From positions 1 through 43,292 of the forward strand of contig JACPCH010000119.1 in NCBI GenBank assembly GCA_016179875.1: 43,292 nucleotides of DNA, in the 5' to 3' direction. The notes beneath the pieces are model-generated. The model did not search any database and was not told where the DNA came from. It saw only the letters and a list, made by a program, of their open reading frames with translations. Position numbers and translations under genes: made by a program. This document shows, piece after piece, positions 1-10,764 of this stretch. Source of the DNA: Candidatus Rokuibacteriota bacterium. Lineage in GTDB: Bacteria; Methylomirabilota; Methylomirabilia; Rokubacteriales; CSP1-6. How positions within the stretch are numbered: the stretch's first letter is position 1; every line of letters starts with the position of its first letter.

Positions 1-43
1 CCGCTCGCTTGACCTGCCTCGGACGCCCGGCTAGCATGGCCGA

Positions 44-1915
44 GTGTCCAGCGTCTGGCTGATCCCCGCGTTGCCGCTCGCGGGCGCGCTCCTCAACATC
101 CTCTTCGGCGGCGTGATCGGCCGCCGCGCCCACTGGATCGCGGTTCCCGCGCTCGCCGGCTCGTTCCTCGCGTCCTGCGCCGTCTTCGCGCGCGTGTGGA
201 ACGGCGACGCCTTCACCACCACGCTCTTTCCGTGGATCGTCGCGGGCGACTTCGAGACGGCCGTCACCGCGCACGTGGACCCGCTCACCGGCGTCATGCT
301 GCTGGTCGTCACCGGCGTCGGCGCGCTGATCCACCTCTACTCGGTCGGCTACATGCACGACGATCCCGGGTACGCCCGCTATTTTGCCTACCTGAACCTG
401 TTCGTCTTCTCCATGACGATGCTCGTGCTCGCCGGCAACTTCCTCCTGCTCTACGTGTTCTGGGAGGCGGTGGGCCTCTGCTCGTACCTGCTGATCGGCT
501 TCTGGTACACGCGGCCGGCCGCCGCCCAGGCCGGGAAGAAGGCGTTCGTCGTCAACCGCGTCGGCGACTTCGGCTTCGGCCTCGGCGTGATGTGGCTGTG
601 GACCGCGCTCGGCACGCTCGACTACGCGGCCGTGTTCAAGGCCGCCGACACGCTGCCGCCCGCCACCGCCACCGGCATCGCGCTCCTGCTCTTCACGGGC
701 GCGTGCGGCAAGTCGGCGCAGCTGCCGCTGCACACCTGGCTGCCCGACGCGATGGAGGGCCCGACGCCCGTGTCCGCGCTCATCCACGCCGCCACCATGG
801 TGACGGCGGGCGTGTACATGGTGGCGCGGAGCCACGCGATCTTCGAGCGTTCGGGTGTGGCGCTCGAGGTCGTGGCGTGGGTGGGCGTGGCCACGGCGCT
901 CTTCGCGGCGACGATCGGCCTCGCGCAGACCGACATCAAGCGGGTGCTCGCGTACTCGACGGTGAGCCAGCTCGGCTACATGTTCGCCGCCGTCGGGCTG
1001 GGGGCCTACGCCGCCGGCATCTTCCACCTCGTCACCCACGCCTTCTTCAAGGCGCTGCTCTTCCTCGGCGCCGGCAGCGTCATCCACGGCCTCGGCGGCG
1101 AGCAGGATCTGCGGAAGATGGGCGGGCTCTCGTCCCGCATGGTGACGACGACGATCACGACGACGATCGGCGCGCTCGGCCTGGCGGGGCTGCCCGGCCT
1201 CGCCGGGTTCTTCTCGAAGGACGAGATCCTGGCCGCGGCCTACGGGAGCGGCCACCGCGTGATGTGGGCGCTCCTGCTGCTCGGCGCCTTCTTCACCGCG
1301 TTCTACAGCGCGCGCCTGCTGTTCCTGGCGTTCTACAGCGCGCCGCGCATGACGAAGGAGGCGGCGCACCACGTCCACGAGTCGCCGCCGGTCATGACGC
1401 TGCCGCTCACGGCGCTGGCGGCGCTCACGGTCGTCGCCGGCGTCGCGCTGGGGATCCCGTCCGAGCACGGCACCCGCTTCGCGCGCTTCCTGGCCCCGGT
1501 CTTCCCCGTGCCCGAGGGCGGGCACGGCGGGCTCATCGCGCTCATGCTCCTGGTGATGGCGGTCGTCGTCTTCGCGGCCGGCGTCGTGCTGGCGTGGTTC
1601 ATGTACATGGCCACCCCGGTCGACCCGCAGGCGATCGGACGCCCGCGCACGCCGCTGCACGCGCTGCTCCTCCACGCCTACTGGGTGGACGCGCTCTACG
1701 ACCGCGCGATCGTGCGGCCGCTCCTGGCGCTGTCCGGGTTCCTCGCCCGCGCGTTCGACCTCGGGGTGATCGACGGGCTCGTGAACGCGGTGGGCCGCGC
1801 CGTAGTGGCGTGGGCGGGGTCGCTGCGCCGGCTCCAGACCGGCTACACCGTGAACTACGCGCTCACGATGCTGGCCGGCGCCGTCCTGGCGCTGGCCTTC
1901 TTGCTGTCGCGATGA
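44..1915 (+). CDS. nuoL: NADH-quinone oxidoreductase subunit L
   Basis: This is the distal antiporter-like membrane subunit of complex I, which helps couple NADH:quinone electron transfer to proton pumping across the cytoplasmic membrane. The 623-residue product is close to the usual length (E. coli 613). It is almost wholly hydrophobic, with FWEAVGLCSYLL near residue 140, the KSAQLPLHTWLPDAMEGPTP segment near 222, SQLGYM near 308 and HAFFKALLFLGAGS near 332. These carry the conserved Glu, Lys and His of the proton path. The C-terminus holds the extra helices expected for the lateral arm. The start is GTG at 44, because an in-frame TAG at 32-34 blocks anything earlier. Bases 1-43 may hold the tail of an upstream nuo gene, but I cannot assign them. 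Its stop overlaps the nuoM start (ATGA). Confidence 0.97.
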   Translation: MSSVWLIPALPLAGALLNILFGGVIGRRAHWIAVPALAGSFLASCAVFARVWNGDAFTTTLFPWIVAGDFETAVTAHVDPLTGVMLLVVTGVGALIHLYSVGYMHDDPGYARYFAYLNLFVFSMTMLVLAGNFLLLYVFWEAVGLCSYLLIGFWYTRPAAAQAGKKAFVVNRVGDFGFGLGVMWLWTALGTLDYAAVFKAADTLPPATATGIALLLFTGACGKSAQLPLHTWLPDAMEGPTPVSALIHAATMVTAGVYMVARSHAIFERSGVALEVVAWVGVATALFAATIGLAQTDIKRVLAYSTVSQLGYMFAAVGLGAYAAGIFHLVTHAFFKALLFLGAGSVIHGLGGEQDLRKMGGLSSRMVTTTITTTIGALGLAGLPGLAGFFSKDEILAAAYGSGHRVMWALLLLGAFFTAFYSARLLFLAFYSAPRMTKEAAHHVHESPPVMTLPLTALAALTVVAGVALGIPSEHGTRFARFLAPVFPVPEGGHGGLIALMLLVMAVVVFAAGVVLAWFMYMATPVDPQAIGRPRTPLHALLLHAYWVDALYDRAIVRPLLALSGFLARAFDLGVIDGLVNAVGRAVVAWAGSLRRLQTGYTVNYALTMLAGAVLALAFLLSR

Positions 1916-3408
1916 GGGGCCTGCTCTCCGCCGTCACCTTCCTGCCGGCCGCCGGCGCGCTGGCCCTGCTGTTCGTGCCGCGGCGCCGCGCGGGGGCGCT
2001 GCGGGCGGGGGCGCTCGCCGTCGCGCTGGCCACGCTCGCGCTCTCGCTGCCGCTCTTCTTCGGCTTTGACGGCGAGGCCGCCGACTACCAGTTCGAGGAG
2101 CTGCGGCGCTGGATGCCGACGCTGGGGATCGCGTACCACGTGGGCATCGACGGGATCAGCCTGCTGCTCGTGCTCCTCACGACGTTCCTGGCGCCGCTGG
2201 TGCTGGTCTCCGCCTGGCGCGCGATCGAGGACCGGGTGAAGGAGTTCGTGCTCACGATGCTGATCCTCGAGACCGGGATGGTCGGCGTGTTCGTCAGCCT
2301 CGACCTCTTCCTCTTCTACGTGTTCTGGGAGGCGATGCTGATCCCGATGTACTTCGTCATCGGCGTGTGGGGCGGGGCGAACCGTATCTACGCCGCGGTG
2401 AAGTTCGTGCTCTACACGATGGCGGGCTCCGTGCTCATGCTGGTGGCGATCCTGGCCCTGTACGTCCAGCACGGCGCGGCCACCGGCGCCTACACGTTCG
2501 ACCTGCCGGTGCTGGCGCGCTGGGTGATCGACCCCGGCCTCGGGCAGAACCTCATGTTCCTCGCGTTCGCGCTGGCGTTCGCGATCAAGGTGCCGCTGTT
2601 CCCGTTCCACACGTGGCTCCCCGACGCGCACGTGGAGGCGCCGACGGCCGGCAGCGTGGTCCTGGCCGCCGTGCTGCTGAAGATGGGGACCTACGGCTTC
2701 CTGCGCTTCTGCCTGCCGCTGTTCCCCGACGCGAGCCTCCTGTTCGGGCCGACGGTGTCGGTGCTGGCGGTGATCGGCGTCGTGTACGGCGCCTGGGTCT
2801 CCACGGTGCAGGTCGACCTCAAGAAGCTCGTCGCGTACTCGAGCGTGAGCCACCTGGGCTTCGTGATGCTCGGGATCTTCACGCTCAACCAGCAGGGGCT
2901 CGTGGGCGGGCTCATCCAGATGATCAATCACGGCCTCTCCACCGGCGCCCTCTTCCTCATGGTCGGCATGATCTACGAGCGCCGCCACACGCGGCTGATC
3001 GAGGAGTTCGGCGGCCTGTGGAAGACGGTGCCGGCCTTCTCGGCGCTGTTCCTGGTCGTCTCGCTCTCGTCGCTCGGCCTGCCGGGGCTCAACGGCTTCG
3101 TCGGCGAGTTCCTGATCCTCGTCGGCGCCTTCCAGACGAGCCCGTGGCTGGCGGCGGTGGCGACGACGGGCGTCATCTTCGCCGCGGTCTACATGCTCTG
3201 GATGTACCAGCGCGTGATCTTCGGCGAGGTGACGCGCGAGGAGAACCGGCGCCTGCCCGATCTCACGCCGCGCGAGTGGGCCGTGCTGGTCCCCGTCGTG
3301 GTCTTCATCGTCTGGATCGGCGTCTACCCGGTGGCCTTCACCGGCAAGACGGAGGCGACGATCGAGGCGCTGATCACCCAGGTCCAGTCGAAGGCGAGCG
3401 TGCGCTAG
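1912..3408 (+). CDS. nuoM: NADH-quinone oxidoreductase subunit M
   Basis: Second antiporter-like proton-pumping subunit of complex I, 498 residues, close to the family norm. The sequence shows VGIDGISLLLVLLTTFL in the N-terminal part, FYVFWEAMLIPMYFVIG near residue 135 with the conserved functional glutamate, KVPLFPFHTWLPDAHVEAP near 225 with the conserved lysine, and YSSVSHLGFVMLGIF further on. The ATG start overlaps the nuoL stop by four bases, so translational coupling is likely. nuoN follows three bases after the stop. The order nuoL-nuoM-nuoN is the standard end of nuo operons, so the remaining subunits probably lie upstream of the window. Confidence 0.97.
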   Translation: MRGLLSAVTFLPAAGALALLFVPRRRAGALRAGALAVALATLALSLPLFFGFDGEAADYQFEELRRWMPTLGIAYHVGIDGISLLLVLLTTFLAPLVLVSAWRAIEDRVKEFVLTMLILETGMVGVFVSLDLFLFYVFWEAMLIPMYFVIGVWGGANRIYAAVKFVLYTMAGSVLMLVAILALYVQHGAATGAYTFDLPVLARWVIDPGLGQNLMFLAFALAFAIKVPLFPFHTWLPDAHVEAPTAGSVVLAAVLLKMGTYGFLRFCLPLFPDASLLFGPTVSVLAVIGVVYGAWVSTVQVDLKKLVAYSSVSHLGFVMLGIFTLNQQGLVGGLIQMINHGLSTGALFLMVGMIYERRHTRLIEEFGGLWKTVPAFSALFLVVSLSSLGLPGLNGFVGEFLILVGAFQTSPWLAAVATTGVIFAAVYMLWMYQRVIFGEVTREENRRLPDLTPREWAVLVPVVVFIVWIGVYPVAFTGKTEATIEALITQVQSKASVR

Positions 3409-3411
3409 GCC

Positions 3412-4866
3412 ATGCCCCCGCTCGCCGTCCCGCCCGTCGCGCTCGGCCCGCTCCTGCCGACGCTCGTGGTGCTGGCCGCCGCCGGGCTCGTCTTGATATT
3501 CGACCTGCTGCCGCCACGCGAGAGCAAGGCGCACCTGGCGGCGGTCGCGCTCGCCGGCGTGGTGGGGGCGCTCCTGGCGGCGGTGTGGCGGTGGGGCCGG
3601 CCCGGGCGCGCGTTTCACGACATGGTCGTGCTGGACGACTTCGCGCTCTACGTCCACGTCGTCGTCTGCTACGCGGCGGCGCTGGTGCTCCTGCTCTCGA
3701 CCGACTACCTCCGGCGGGCCGGCGGCGAGTCGGGCGAGTACTACGCCCTGGTGCTGTTCGCGACCGCCGGCATGATGATGCTGGCGAGCGCGGGCGACCT
3801 GATCGTCGTCTTCCTCGGCCTCGAGCTGATGTCGCTGTCGCTCTACGTGCTGGCGGGGCTCTTCAAGCGGGAGCTGGCGTCGGGCGAGGCGTCCATGAAG
3901 TACTTCCTGCTGGGCGCGTTCGCCTCGTCGTTCATGCTCTACGGCATCGCGCTCGTCTACGGCGCCACCGGCGCGACCAACCTCGACCGCATCGCGGCGG
4001 CGTCGGCCGGCCGCGCCCACGATCCGCTCTTCATGCTGGGGCTCGGCCTCCTGCTGGTGGGGTTCGGCTTCAAGATCTCGGCGGTGCCGTTCCACATGTG
4101 GGTGCCCGACGTGTACCAGGGCGCGCCCACCAGCATCGCCGCGCTCATCGCCACCGGCTCCAAGGCCGCCGCCTTCGCGGCGCTGATCCGCGTGCTGGTG
4201 GTGGCGATGCGGGGCGTGCAGCCCGACTGGACGGTGCTGTTCTGGGCGCTGGCGGCGGTGACGATGACGGTCGGCAACGTCGTCGCGATCGCCCAGTCGA
4301 ACGTGAAGCGCATGCTCGCGTACTCGTCGGTGGCCCACGCCGGCTACATGCTGGTCGGGCTCGTCGCCGGCGGCGCCCCGGGCACCGGCGCCGTGCTCTT
4401 CTACCTCCTGGCCTACACCTTCACCACCGCCGGCGCGTTCGGGGTCCTCACGCTCTGCCGGCGGGCGGGCGAGGAGGCGGTGGAGGTGGGCGACTACGCG
4501 GGGCTCGGCGCGCGCCACCCGGCGCTGGCCGCCGCGCTCGCCCTGTTCCTGCTCTCGCTGATCGGCATCCCGCCGCTCGCGGGCTTCGCGGGCAAGTTCT
4601 ACCTGTTCGGCGCGGCGGTGCGCACGGGCTACGTCGGGCTCGCGGTCATCGGCGTGCTGAACTCGGCCGTCGCCGCGTACTACTACCTCCGCGTCGTCGT
4701 CTACATGTACATGCGCGAGCCCGAGGGCGCCGGGGCCGTGTGGGCGCCGTCGTTCGCCGGCGGGCTCGCGCTCGCGATCGCGCTGGTCGGGGTCGTCCTC
4801 CTCGGCGTGATCCCGGCCCCGTTCGCGGACCTCGCCCAGGCCGCCGTCGCGCCGCTGCTCCGGTAG
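3412..4866 (+). CDS. nuoN: NADH-quinone oxidoreductase subunit N
   Basis: Third antiporter-like subunit of complex I, 484 residues, with about 14 hydrophobic segments. Diagnostic stretches are FLGLELMSLSLYVLAG near residue 133, KISAVPFHMWVPDVYQGAP near 220, and YSSVAHAGYMLVGL near 302. PPLAGFAGKFYLFGAAV near 390 is typical of NuoN. The ATG start lies three bases after the nuoM stop. This is normally the last nuo gene. The next reading frame begins only four bases after the stop, so readthrough into the CoA-transferase is possible although the functions are unrelated. Confidence 0.97.
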   Translation: MPPLAVPPVALGPLLPTLVVLAAAGLVLIFDLLPPRESKAHLAAVALAGVVGALLAAVWRWGRPGRAFHDMVVLDDFALYVHVVVCYAAALVLLLSTDYLRRAGGESGEYYALVLFATAGMMMLASAGDLIVVFLGLELMSLSLYVLAGLFKRELASGEASMKYFLLGAFASSFMLYGIALVYGATGATNLDRIAAASAGRAHDPLFMLGLGLLLVGFGFKISAVPFHMWVPDVYQGAPTSIAALIATGSKAAAFAALIRVLVVAMRGVQPDWTVLFWALAAVTMTVGNVVAIAQSNVKRMLAYSSVAHAGYMLVGLVAGGAPGTGAVLFYLLAYTFTTAGAFGVLTLCRRAGEEAVEVGDYAGLGARHPALAAALALFLLSLIGIPPLAGFAGKFYLFGAAVRTGYVGLAVIGVLNSAVAAYYYLRVVVYMYMREPEGAGAVWAPSFAGGLALAIALVGVVLLGVIPAPFADLAQAAVAPLLR

Positions 4867-4870
4867 CCGC

Positions 4871-6064
4871 GTGGCGAACAAGGCCGGCCGCCTCCCGCTC
4901 GAAGGCTTCCGCGTCGTGGAGATGGCGCACCACCTCTCGGCGCCGCTGGCCGCGATGTACCTCGGCGACTTCGGCGCCGACGTGGTCAAGGTGGAGACGC
5001 TCGAGGGCGAGGACTGGCGCCGCTGGGGCCGGCCGTCGCCCGCCGGCATGAGCCAGCTCTTCCTCGCCATCAACCGCAACAAGCGGAGCCTGTCGCTCGA
5101 CCCGGGCACGCGCGACGGCCGGGCGGTGCTCGAGCGGCTGCTCGCCCGCTCCGACGTGCTGCTCACGAACTACGCTCCCCAGATCCTGAAGCGTCTGCGC
5201 CTCGATCCGGCGAGCCTGGCGCGCCGCTGTCCCCGGCTCATCGTGTCCACGCTCTCGGGGTTCGGCGCGCGCGGCCCCCAGGCCGACCGGCGCGCCTTCG
5301 ACATCGTCGTGTGCGGCGAGACCGGGCTGCTCCTGCCGCACCCCGACGGCGTGAGCCCGCCGCTCGTCAACGCCGCGCCCATGACCGACACCGGCGGCGC
5401 CCTGATGGTCGCCCTCGGGGTGACGCTGGCGCTCCTGCATCGCCAGCGCGGCGGCCGGGCCCAGGGCGTGGAGACGGCGCTCGCCAACCTGGGCGTGGCG
5501 CTGCAGGCGCACCGCTTCATCTGGCTCGAGGGCGAGGCGGCGCCGGAACTGGCGGTGCCGCGGATGACGGTGTACGGCGCCTACGCCACGGCCGACGGCT
5601 TCATCACGATCGCGGTGCTCGCCGAGCGCCTGTGGGAGCGGCTCTGCCGCGCGCTCGGGCTCGACGCCGTGCTGGAGGACCCGCGCTACCAGCCCTGGGC
5701 GAAGCTCGTCGAGCGCCAGCTCGAGCTGCGCCCGCAGCTCGAGGCGCGGTTCAAGACGCGCACGACCGACGAGTGGCTCGGCGTGCTGGTGCCGGCCGGC
5801 GTCCCCGCCGGGCGCGTCAGCTGGGGCGCGGCGGTCTTCGACCACCCGCAGCTCCGCGCCAACGGCGCGATCGTGCGGACGCGCCACCCGCGGGCCGGGC
5901 CGATGCGGACCATGGGCTTTCCGCTCCGGCTCACCGCGACGCCGCCGCGGCTGCGCCGCCACGCGCCGGCGCTCGGCGCCGACACGCGCGCGATCCTGAA
6001 GGAGCTGCGCTACCCGCCCGGCGCGATCGCCCGGCTCCTGAAGGCGGGCGCGGTCCGCGCGTGA
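4871..6064 (+). CDS. CaiB/BaiF-type class III CoA-transferase
   Basis: Member of the class III (CaiB/BaiF, formyl-CoA transferase) family, which moves coenzyme A between carboxylic acids through an aspartyl-CoA intermediate in the cytoplasm. The 397-residue length is normal. The N-terminus PLEGFRVVEMAHHLSAPLA and LGDFGADVVKVE is the family signature. D173 in APMTDTGGAL sits where the catalytic aspartate is expected (D169 in formyl-CoA transferase). RGGRAQGVETAL follows, matching the family GRGQxVDxSL motif. The start is GTG four bases after nuoN. The substrate cannot be read from sequence. Neighbours point neither to carnitine nor to oxalate, so it is an orphan between complex I and glycerol-phosphate genes. 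Its stop overlaps the next start (GTGA). Confidence 0.9.
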   Translation: MANKAGRLPLEGFRVVEMAHHLSAPLAAMYLGDFGADVVKVETLEGEDWRRWGRPSPAGMSQLFLAINRNKRSLSLDPGTRDGRAVLERLLARSDVLLTNYAPQILKRLRLDPASLARRCPRLIVSTLSGFGARGPQADRRAFDIVVCGETGLLLPHPDGVSPPLVNAAPMTDTGGALMVALGVTLALLHRQRGGRAQGVETALANLGVALQAHRFIWLEGEAAPELAVPRMTVYGAYATADGFITIAVLAERLWERLCRALGLDAVLEDPRYQPWAKLVERQLELRPQLEARFKTRTTDEWLGVLVPAGVPAGRVSWGAAVFDHPQLRANGAIVRTRHPRAGPMRTMGFPLRLTATPPRLRRHAPALGADTRAILKELRYPPGAIARLLKAGAVRA

Positions 6065-6845
6065 GCGCGGCGCTCCCGCTGCCGCATCGCGGCTGGCTCT
6101 TCGACCTCGACGGCACCGTCTACCGCGGCGAGGCACTGGTCCCCGGCGCCGACGCGACGATCTCGGCCCTGCGCGCGGCCGGACGCCGCGTCGCCTTTCT
6201 CTCCAACAAGCCGCTTCAGACGCGCGCCGACTACGCGGCCAAGCTGACGCGCCTCGGGATCGCGACCGAGGCCGCGGACGTCGTCAACTCGTCGCTCGTC
6301 CTCGCGCGCCATCTCCAGCGGCTCGATCCCGGCGCGCCGGTGTTCGTCATCGGCGAACCGCCGCTCGTCGCCGAGCTCTCCGCCCACGGCTTCGAGGTGC
6401 GCGGGGACCCCCGCGTGCGCTGGGTCGTGATCGCGTTCGACCGCACGTTCGACTACGCCAAGCTCGACACCGCGCTCCGGGCGGTGCGCCAGGGCGCGCG
6501 CCTGATCGCGACCAACCCCGACCGCACGTGCCCCACCGAGGACGGCGAGATCCCCGACTGCGCGGGCATGACGGCGGCCGTCGAGGCGGTGACGGGCGTG
6601 AACGTGGAGATCATCGTCGGAAAACCGTCGCCGATCATGTTGCACGTCGGGCTCGAGAGGCTGGGCCTTCCGGCGACCGAGTGCGCGATCGTCGGGGACC
6701 GGATCGAGACCGATATCGTGATGGGCAAGCGGCTCGGCCTCGCGACGGTGCTCGTCCTCAGCGGGATCACGCGCGCGGGCGACCCGCGCATCGCCGAGAT
6801 CGCGCCGGACCTCGTGCTACCATCGGTCCGAGAGCTGCTCCTGAC

Positions 6846-6849
<4 letters not shown>
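6061..6849 (+). CDS. HAD superfamily (subfamily IIA, NagD-like) phosphatase
   Basis: 262-residue haloacid-dehalogenase-type phosphatase of subfamily IIA, the group of NagD, AraL, p-nitrophenylphosphatase and phosphoglycolate/glycerol-3-phosphate phosphatases. Motif I is FDLDGTVYRG, with nucleophile D15 and acid/base D17. Motif II is FLSNKP, the lysine motif is GKPSP, and motif IV is GDRIETDI. The cap domain lies between motifs II and III, as in subfamily IIA. The GTG start overlaps the CoA-transferase stop, and its own stop overlaps the glpD start (ATGA). Family members dephosphorylate small phosphates. Because it is coupled to glpD, glycerol-3-phosphate or a related triose phosphate is a reasonable guess, but the substrate is unproven. 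Confidence 0.88.
6815..6823 (+). promoter_or_regulatory. Possible extended -10 element before glpD
   Basis: TGCTACCAT fits TGn plus a -10 hexamer (TACCAT). It lies 22 bases before the glpD start, inside the end of the HAD phosphatase gene. I see no convincing -35. It is one of several similar elements in this window. Weak on its own. Confidence 0.25.
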
Positions 6850-8471
<1,622 letters not shown>

Positions 8472-8502
8472 CCGGCGCGTCACGCGGGCGCCGCCGCCGC
8501 CG

Positions 8503-8511
8503 TGCTATAGT
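8503..8511 (+). promoter_or_regulatory. Probable extended -10 promoter for the ugp operon
   Basis: TGCTATAGT (extended TGn plus TATAGT, four of six consensus matches) lies in the 69-base gap between glpD and ugpB. The surroundings are almost pure GC, and the element ends 29 bases before the ugpB ATG. There is no clear -35, as tolerated with extended -10 promoters. The Shine-Dalgarno AGGAGGA follows at 8530-8536. Confidence 0.45.
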
Positions 8512-8540
8512 GCGCGCACCCCGACGGTCAGGAGGACAGC

Positions 8541-9860
8541 ATGCACGCCTTCATGAAGCGCTGGGCCGGCGTCGCGCTGGCCGGCGCCGCGCTCGTGGCC
8601 GGGCTGCCCGCCGAGTCGGCCGCCAAGACCGAGATCCAGTTCTGGCACGCGATGACGGCCGTCCTCGGCGAGCGCGTCGGCGAGATCGCGGCGAAGTTCA
8701 ACGCCTCGCAGGGCGAGTACGAGGTCCGGGCGGTCTACAAGGGCTCGTACCCCGACACGCTCAACGCGGCGATCGCGGCCTACCGCGCGAAACAGCCGCC
8801 GCACGTGGTGCAGGTCTTCGAGGTCGGCACCCAGACGATGCTCTCGTCCGGCGCCGTGTACCCGGTCCACCAGCTCATGAAGGACCACGGGATCGCGATC
8901 GACTGGGCCGACCTGTTCGGGCCCGTGAAGAGCTACTACTCCACCGGCGGCAACCTCTCCTCGATGGCGTTCAACTCGTCCACGCCGATCCTCTTCTACA
9001 ACAAGGACCTGTTCAAGAAGGCCGGCCTGCCCGACCGGGCGCCCGCGACGTGGGACGAGGTCGAGGCCGCGGCCAGGAAGCTCGTCGCGGCCGGCGTCAA
9101 GTGCGGCTACGGCACCGCGTGGCCGTCGTGGGTGCTGATGGAGAACATGCACGCCTACCACGACCAGCCGTTCGCGGACCGGAGCAACGGCTTCGACGGC
9201 CTGGCCACGGCGCTCCGGATCAACGGCGCGTTCGGGGTGAAGATGATGGAGCTGCTGGCGCGCGGGGCCCGGGAGGGCTGGTTCATGTACGGCGGCCGCC
9301 TGAACAAGGGCGAGGCCCTCATGGGCGGCGGCGAGTGCGGCGTCTTCACGACCTCGTCGGCGTACATCGGCAACCTCACCCGCGCCTCGGAGGGGAAGTT
9401 CACGTGGGGGACGGGCCCGCTGCCGCGCCTGGGCGGCTTTCCGCAGGGCAACTCGATCATCGGCGGCGCGACGCTGTGGGTGCTGAAGGGCGCCCGGCCG
9501 GCCGAGTACAAGGGCGTCGCGCAGTTCTTCAAGCACCTGGCCTCCACCGAGAACCAGGCGTGGTGGGCCGGCGTCACCGGCTATCTGCCGATCTCCAACG
9601 CCGCGGTCAAGGCGATGGAGGCGTCGGGCCACTTTCCGAAGCACCCGCAGCAGCGGACGGCGCTGGTCCAGATGGCCGCCGGCCGGACGACGCCCAACAG
9701 CCAGGGCATCCGGCTCGGGAACTTCAACTCGGTGCGCGACGCGATCGAGGAGCAGATGGAGAACATCTTCGCCGGCAAGAAGACGCCGAAGCAGGGCCTC
9801 GACGACGCGGTGGCGAAGGCGAACGACATCCTGAAGGAGTTCGCGGCGCTCTATAAGTAG
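8541..9860 (+). CDS. ugpB: sn-glycerol-3-phosphate ABC transporter, periplasmic binding protein
   Basis: Periplasmic receptor for sn-glycerol-3-phosphate or glycerophosphodiesters, 439 residues. The N-terminus (basic residues, hydrophobic run, cleavage near ESAAK) is a signal peptide. The mature part aligns by eye along its whole length with E. coli UgpB: FWHAM, FNASQGEYEV, YKGSYPDTLN, QVFEVGTQTM, FNSSTPILFYNKD, IIGGATLWVL, TGYLPIS and GIRLGNF. These include the Tyr, Glu, Ser, Gly, Tyr and Arg positions known to contact the ligand in E. coli UgpB. ATG at 8541 is supported by AGGAGGA four bases upstream. It heads the ugpB-ugpA-ugpE-GDPD-glpK run. Confidence 0.94.
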   Translation: MHAFMKRWAGVALAGAALVAGLPAESAAKTEIQFWHAMTAVLGERVGEIAAKFNASQGEYEVRAVYKGSYPDTLNAAIAAYRAKQPPHVVQVFEVGTQTMLSSGAVYPVHQLMKDHGIAIDWADLFGPVKSYYSTGGNLSSMAFNSSTPILFYNKDLFKKAGLPDRAPATWDEVEAAARKLVAAGVKCGYGTAWPSWVLMENMHAYHDQPFADRSNGFDGLATALRINGAFGVKMMELLARGAREGWFMYGGRLNKGEALMGGGECGVFTTSSAYIGNLTRASEGKFTWGTGPLPRLGGFPQGNSIIGGATLWVLKGARPAEYKGVAQFFKHLASTENQAWWAGVTGYLPISNAAVKAMEASGHFPKHPQQRTALVQMAAGRTTPNSQGIRLGNFNSVRDAIEEQMENIFAGKKTPKQGLDDAVAKANDILKEFAALYK

Positions 9861-9882
9861 CCGGGCGTCCGCGGCCCGCGCG

Positions 9883-10764
9883 ATGAAGCGGACGGTCTTC
9901 CCGAACCGGTGGCTGCCGTACGCGCTGGTCGCGCCGCAAGTGGCGATCACGCTGGGGTTCTTCTTCTGGCCGGCGTTCGACTCGCTGCGGCTGTCGCTCT
10001 ACCGCGCCTCGCCGTTCGGCGACCGGCTCATGTGGGTCGGGCTCTGGAACTTCGAGCGCCTGGCCGGCGACGAGGCGTATCTGCGGAGCGCCCTCACCAG
10101 CTTCGTCTTCTCGTTCGTCGTCACGCTCGTCGGCCTCGCGCTGGCGCTCCTGCTCGCCTCGCTCGCCAACGCGAAGATCCGCGGGCTCACGGTCTACCGC
10201 TCGCTGCTCCTCTGGCCCTACGGCATCGCCCCCGCGGTGGCCGGCATCATCTGGCTCTTCATCTTCCATCCGTCCTACGGGATCCTGCCCTATCTCCTCG
10301 CGTTCGTGACGGCCTACCAGTTCAACTGGTTCCTCAAGGGGTGGGTCGCGCTGGCCCTGGTCATCGTGGCGGCCATCTGGAAGCAGTTCGGCTACAACCT
10401 CGCCTTCTACCTGGCCGGGCTCCAGGCGATCGAGACCGCGGTGCTGGAGGCGGCCAGCGTGGACGGCGCGGGCCCGATCCGCCGCTTCTTCGCGATCACG
10501 TTCCCGCTCCTGTCGCCCGTCACCTTCTTCCTGTTCACGCTGAACATGACGTTCGCGTTCTTCGACACGTTCGGCCTGATCCACTCGGTCACGCAGGGCG
10601 GGCCCGGCGACGCGACGTCCATCCTGGTCTACCGGGCGTGGAAGGACGGCTTCGAGGGCCTCCAGCTCGGGCTCTCCGCGGCGCAGTCGGTGATCCTGAT
10701 GGCGCTGGTGATCGGGCTCACCGCGCTGCAGTTCCGCTACGCCGAGAAGAGGGTGACGTACTGA
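9883..10764 (+). CDS. ugpA: sn-glycerol-3-phosphate ABC transporter permease
   Basis: Inner-membrane permease of the CUT1 sugar-type importer family, 293 residues with about six transmembrane segments. The N-terminus PYALVAPQVAITLGFFFWPA is typical of UgpA. The cytoplasmic coupling (EAA) loop is EAASVDGAGPIRRFFAITFP near residues 187-206. It forms a heterodimer with UgpE. ATG at 9883 lies 22 bases after ugpB. The terminal TGATG shares one base with the ugpE start, so the two are translationally coupled. Confidence 0.93.
   Translation: MKRTVFPNRWLPYALVAPQVAITLGFFFWPAFDSLRLSLYRASPFGDRLMWVGLWNFERLAGDEAYLRSALTSFVFSFVVTLVGLALALLLASLANAKIRGLTVYRSLLLWPYGIAPAVAGIIWLFIFHPSYGILPYLLAFVTAYQFNWFLKGWVALALVIVAAIWKQFGYNLAFYLAGLQAIETAVLEAASVDGAGPIRRFFAITFPLLSPVTFFLFTLNMTFAFFDTFGLIHSVTQGGPGDATSILVYRAWKDGFEGLQLGLSAAQSVILMALVIGLTALQFRYAEKRVTY

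Noticed and set aside
1855-5166. Very long open frame on the minus strand opposite nuoM, nuoN and the CoA-transferase start
   Set aside because: It is antisense to well-conserved genes, is low-complexity (Arg, Asp, His, Glu rich) and resembles no family. High GC removes stop codons from antisense frames. Similar frames opposite other genes were rejected for the same reason.
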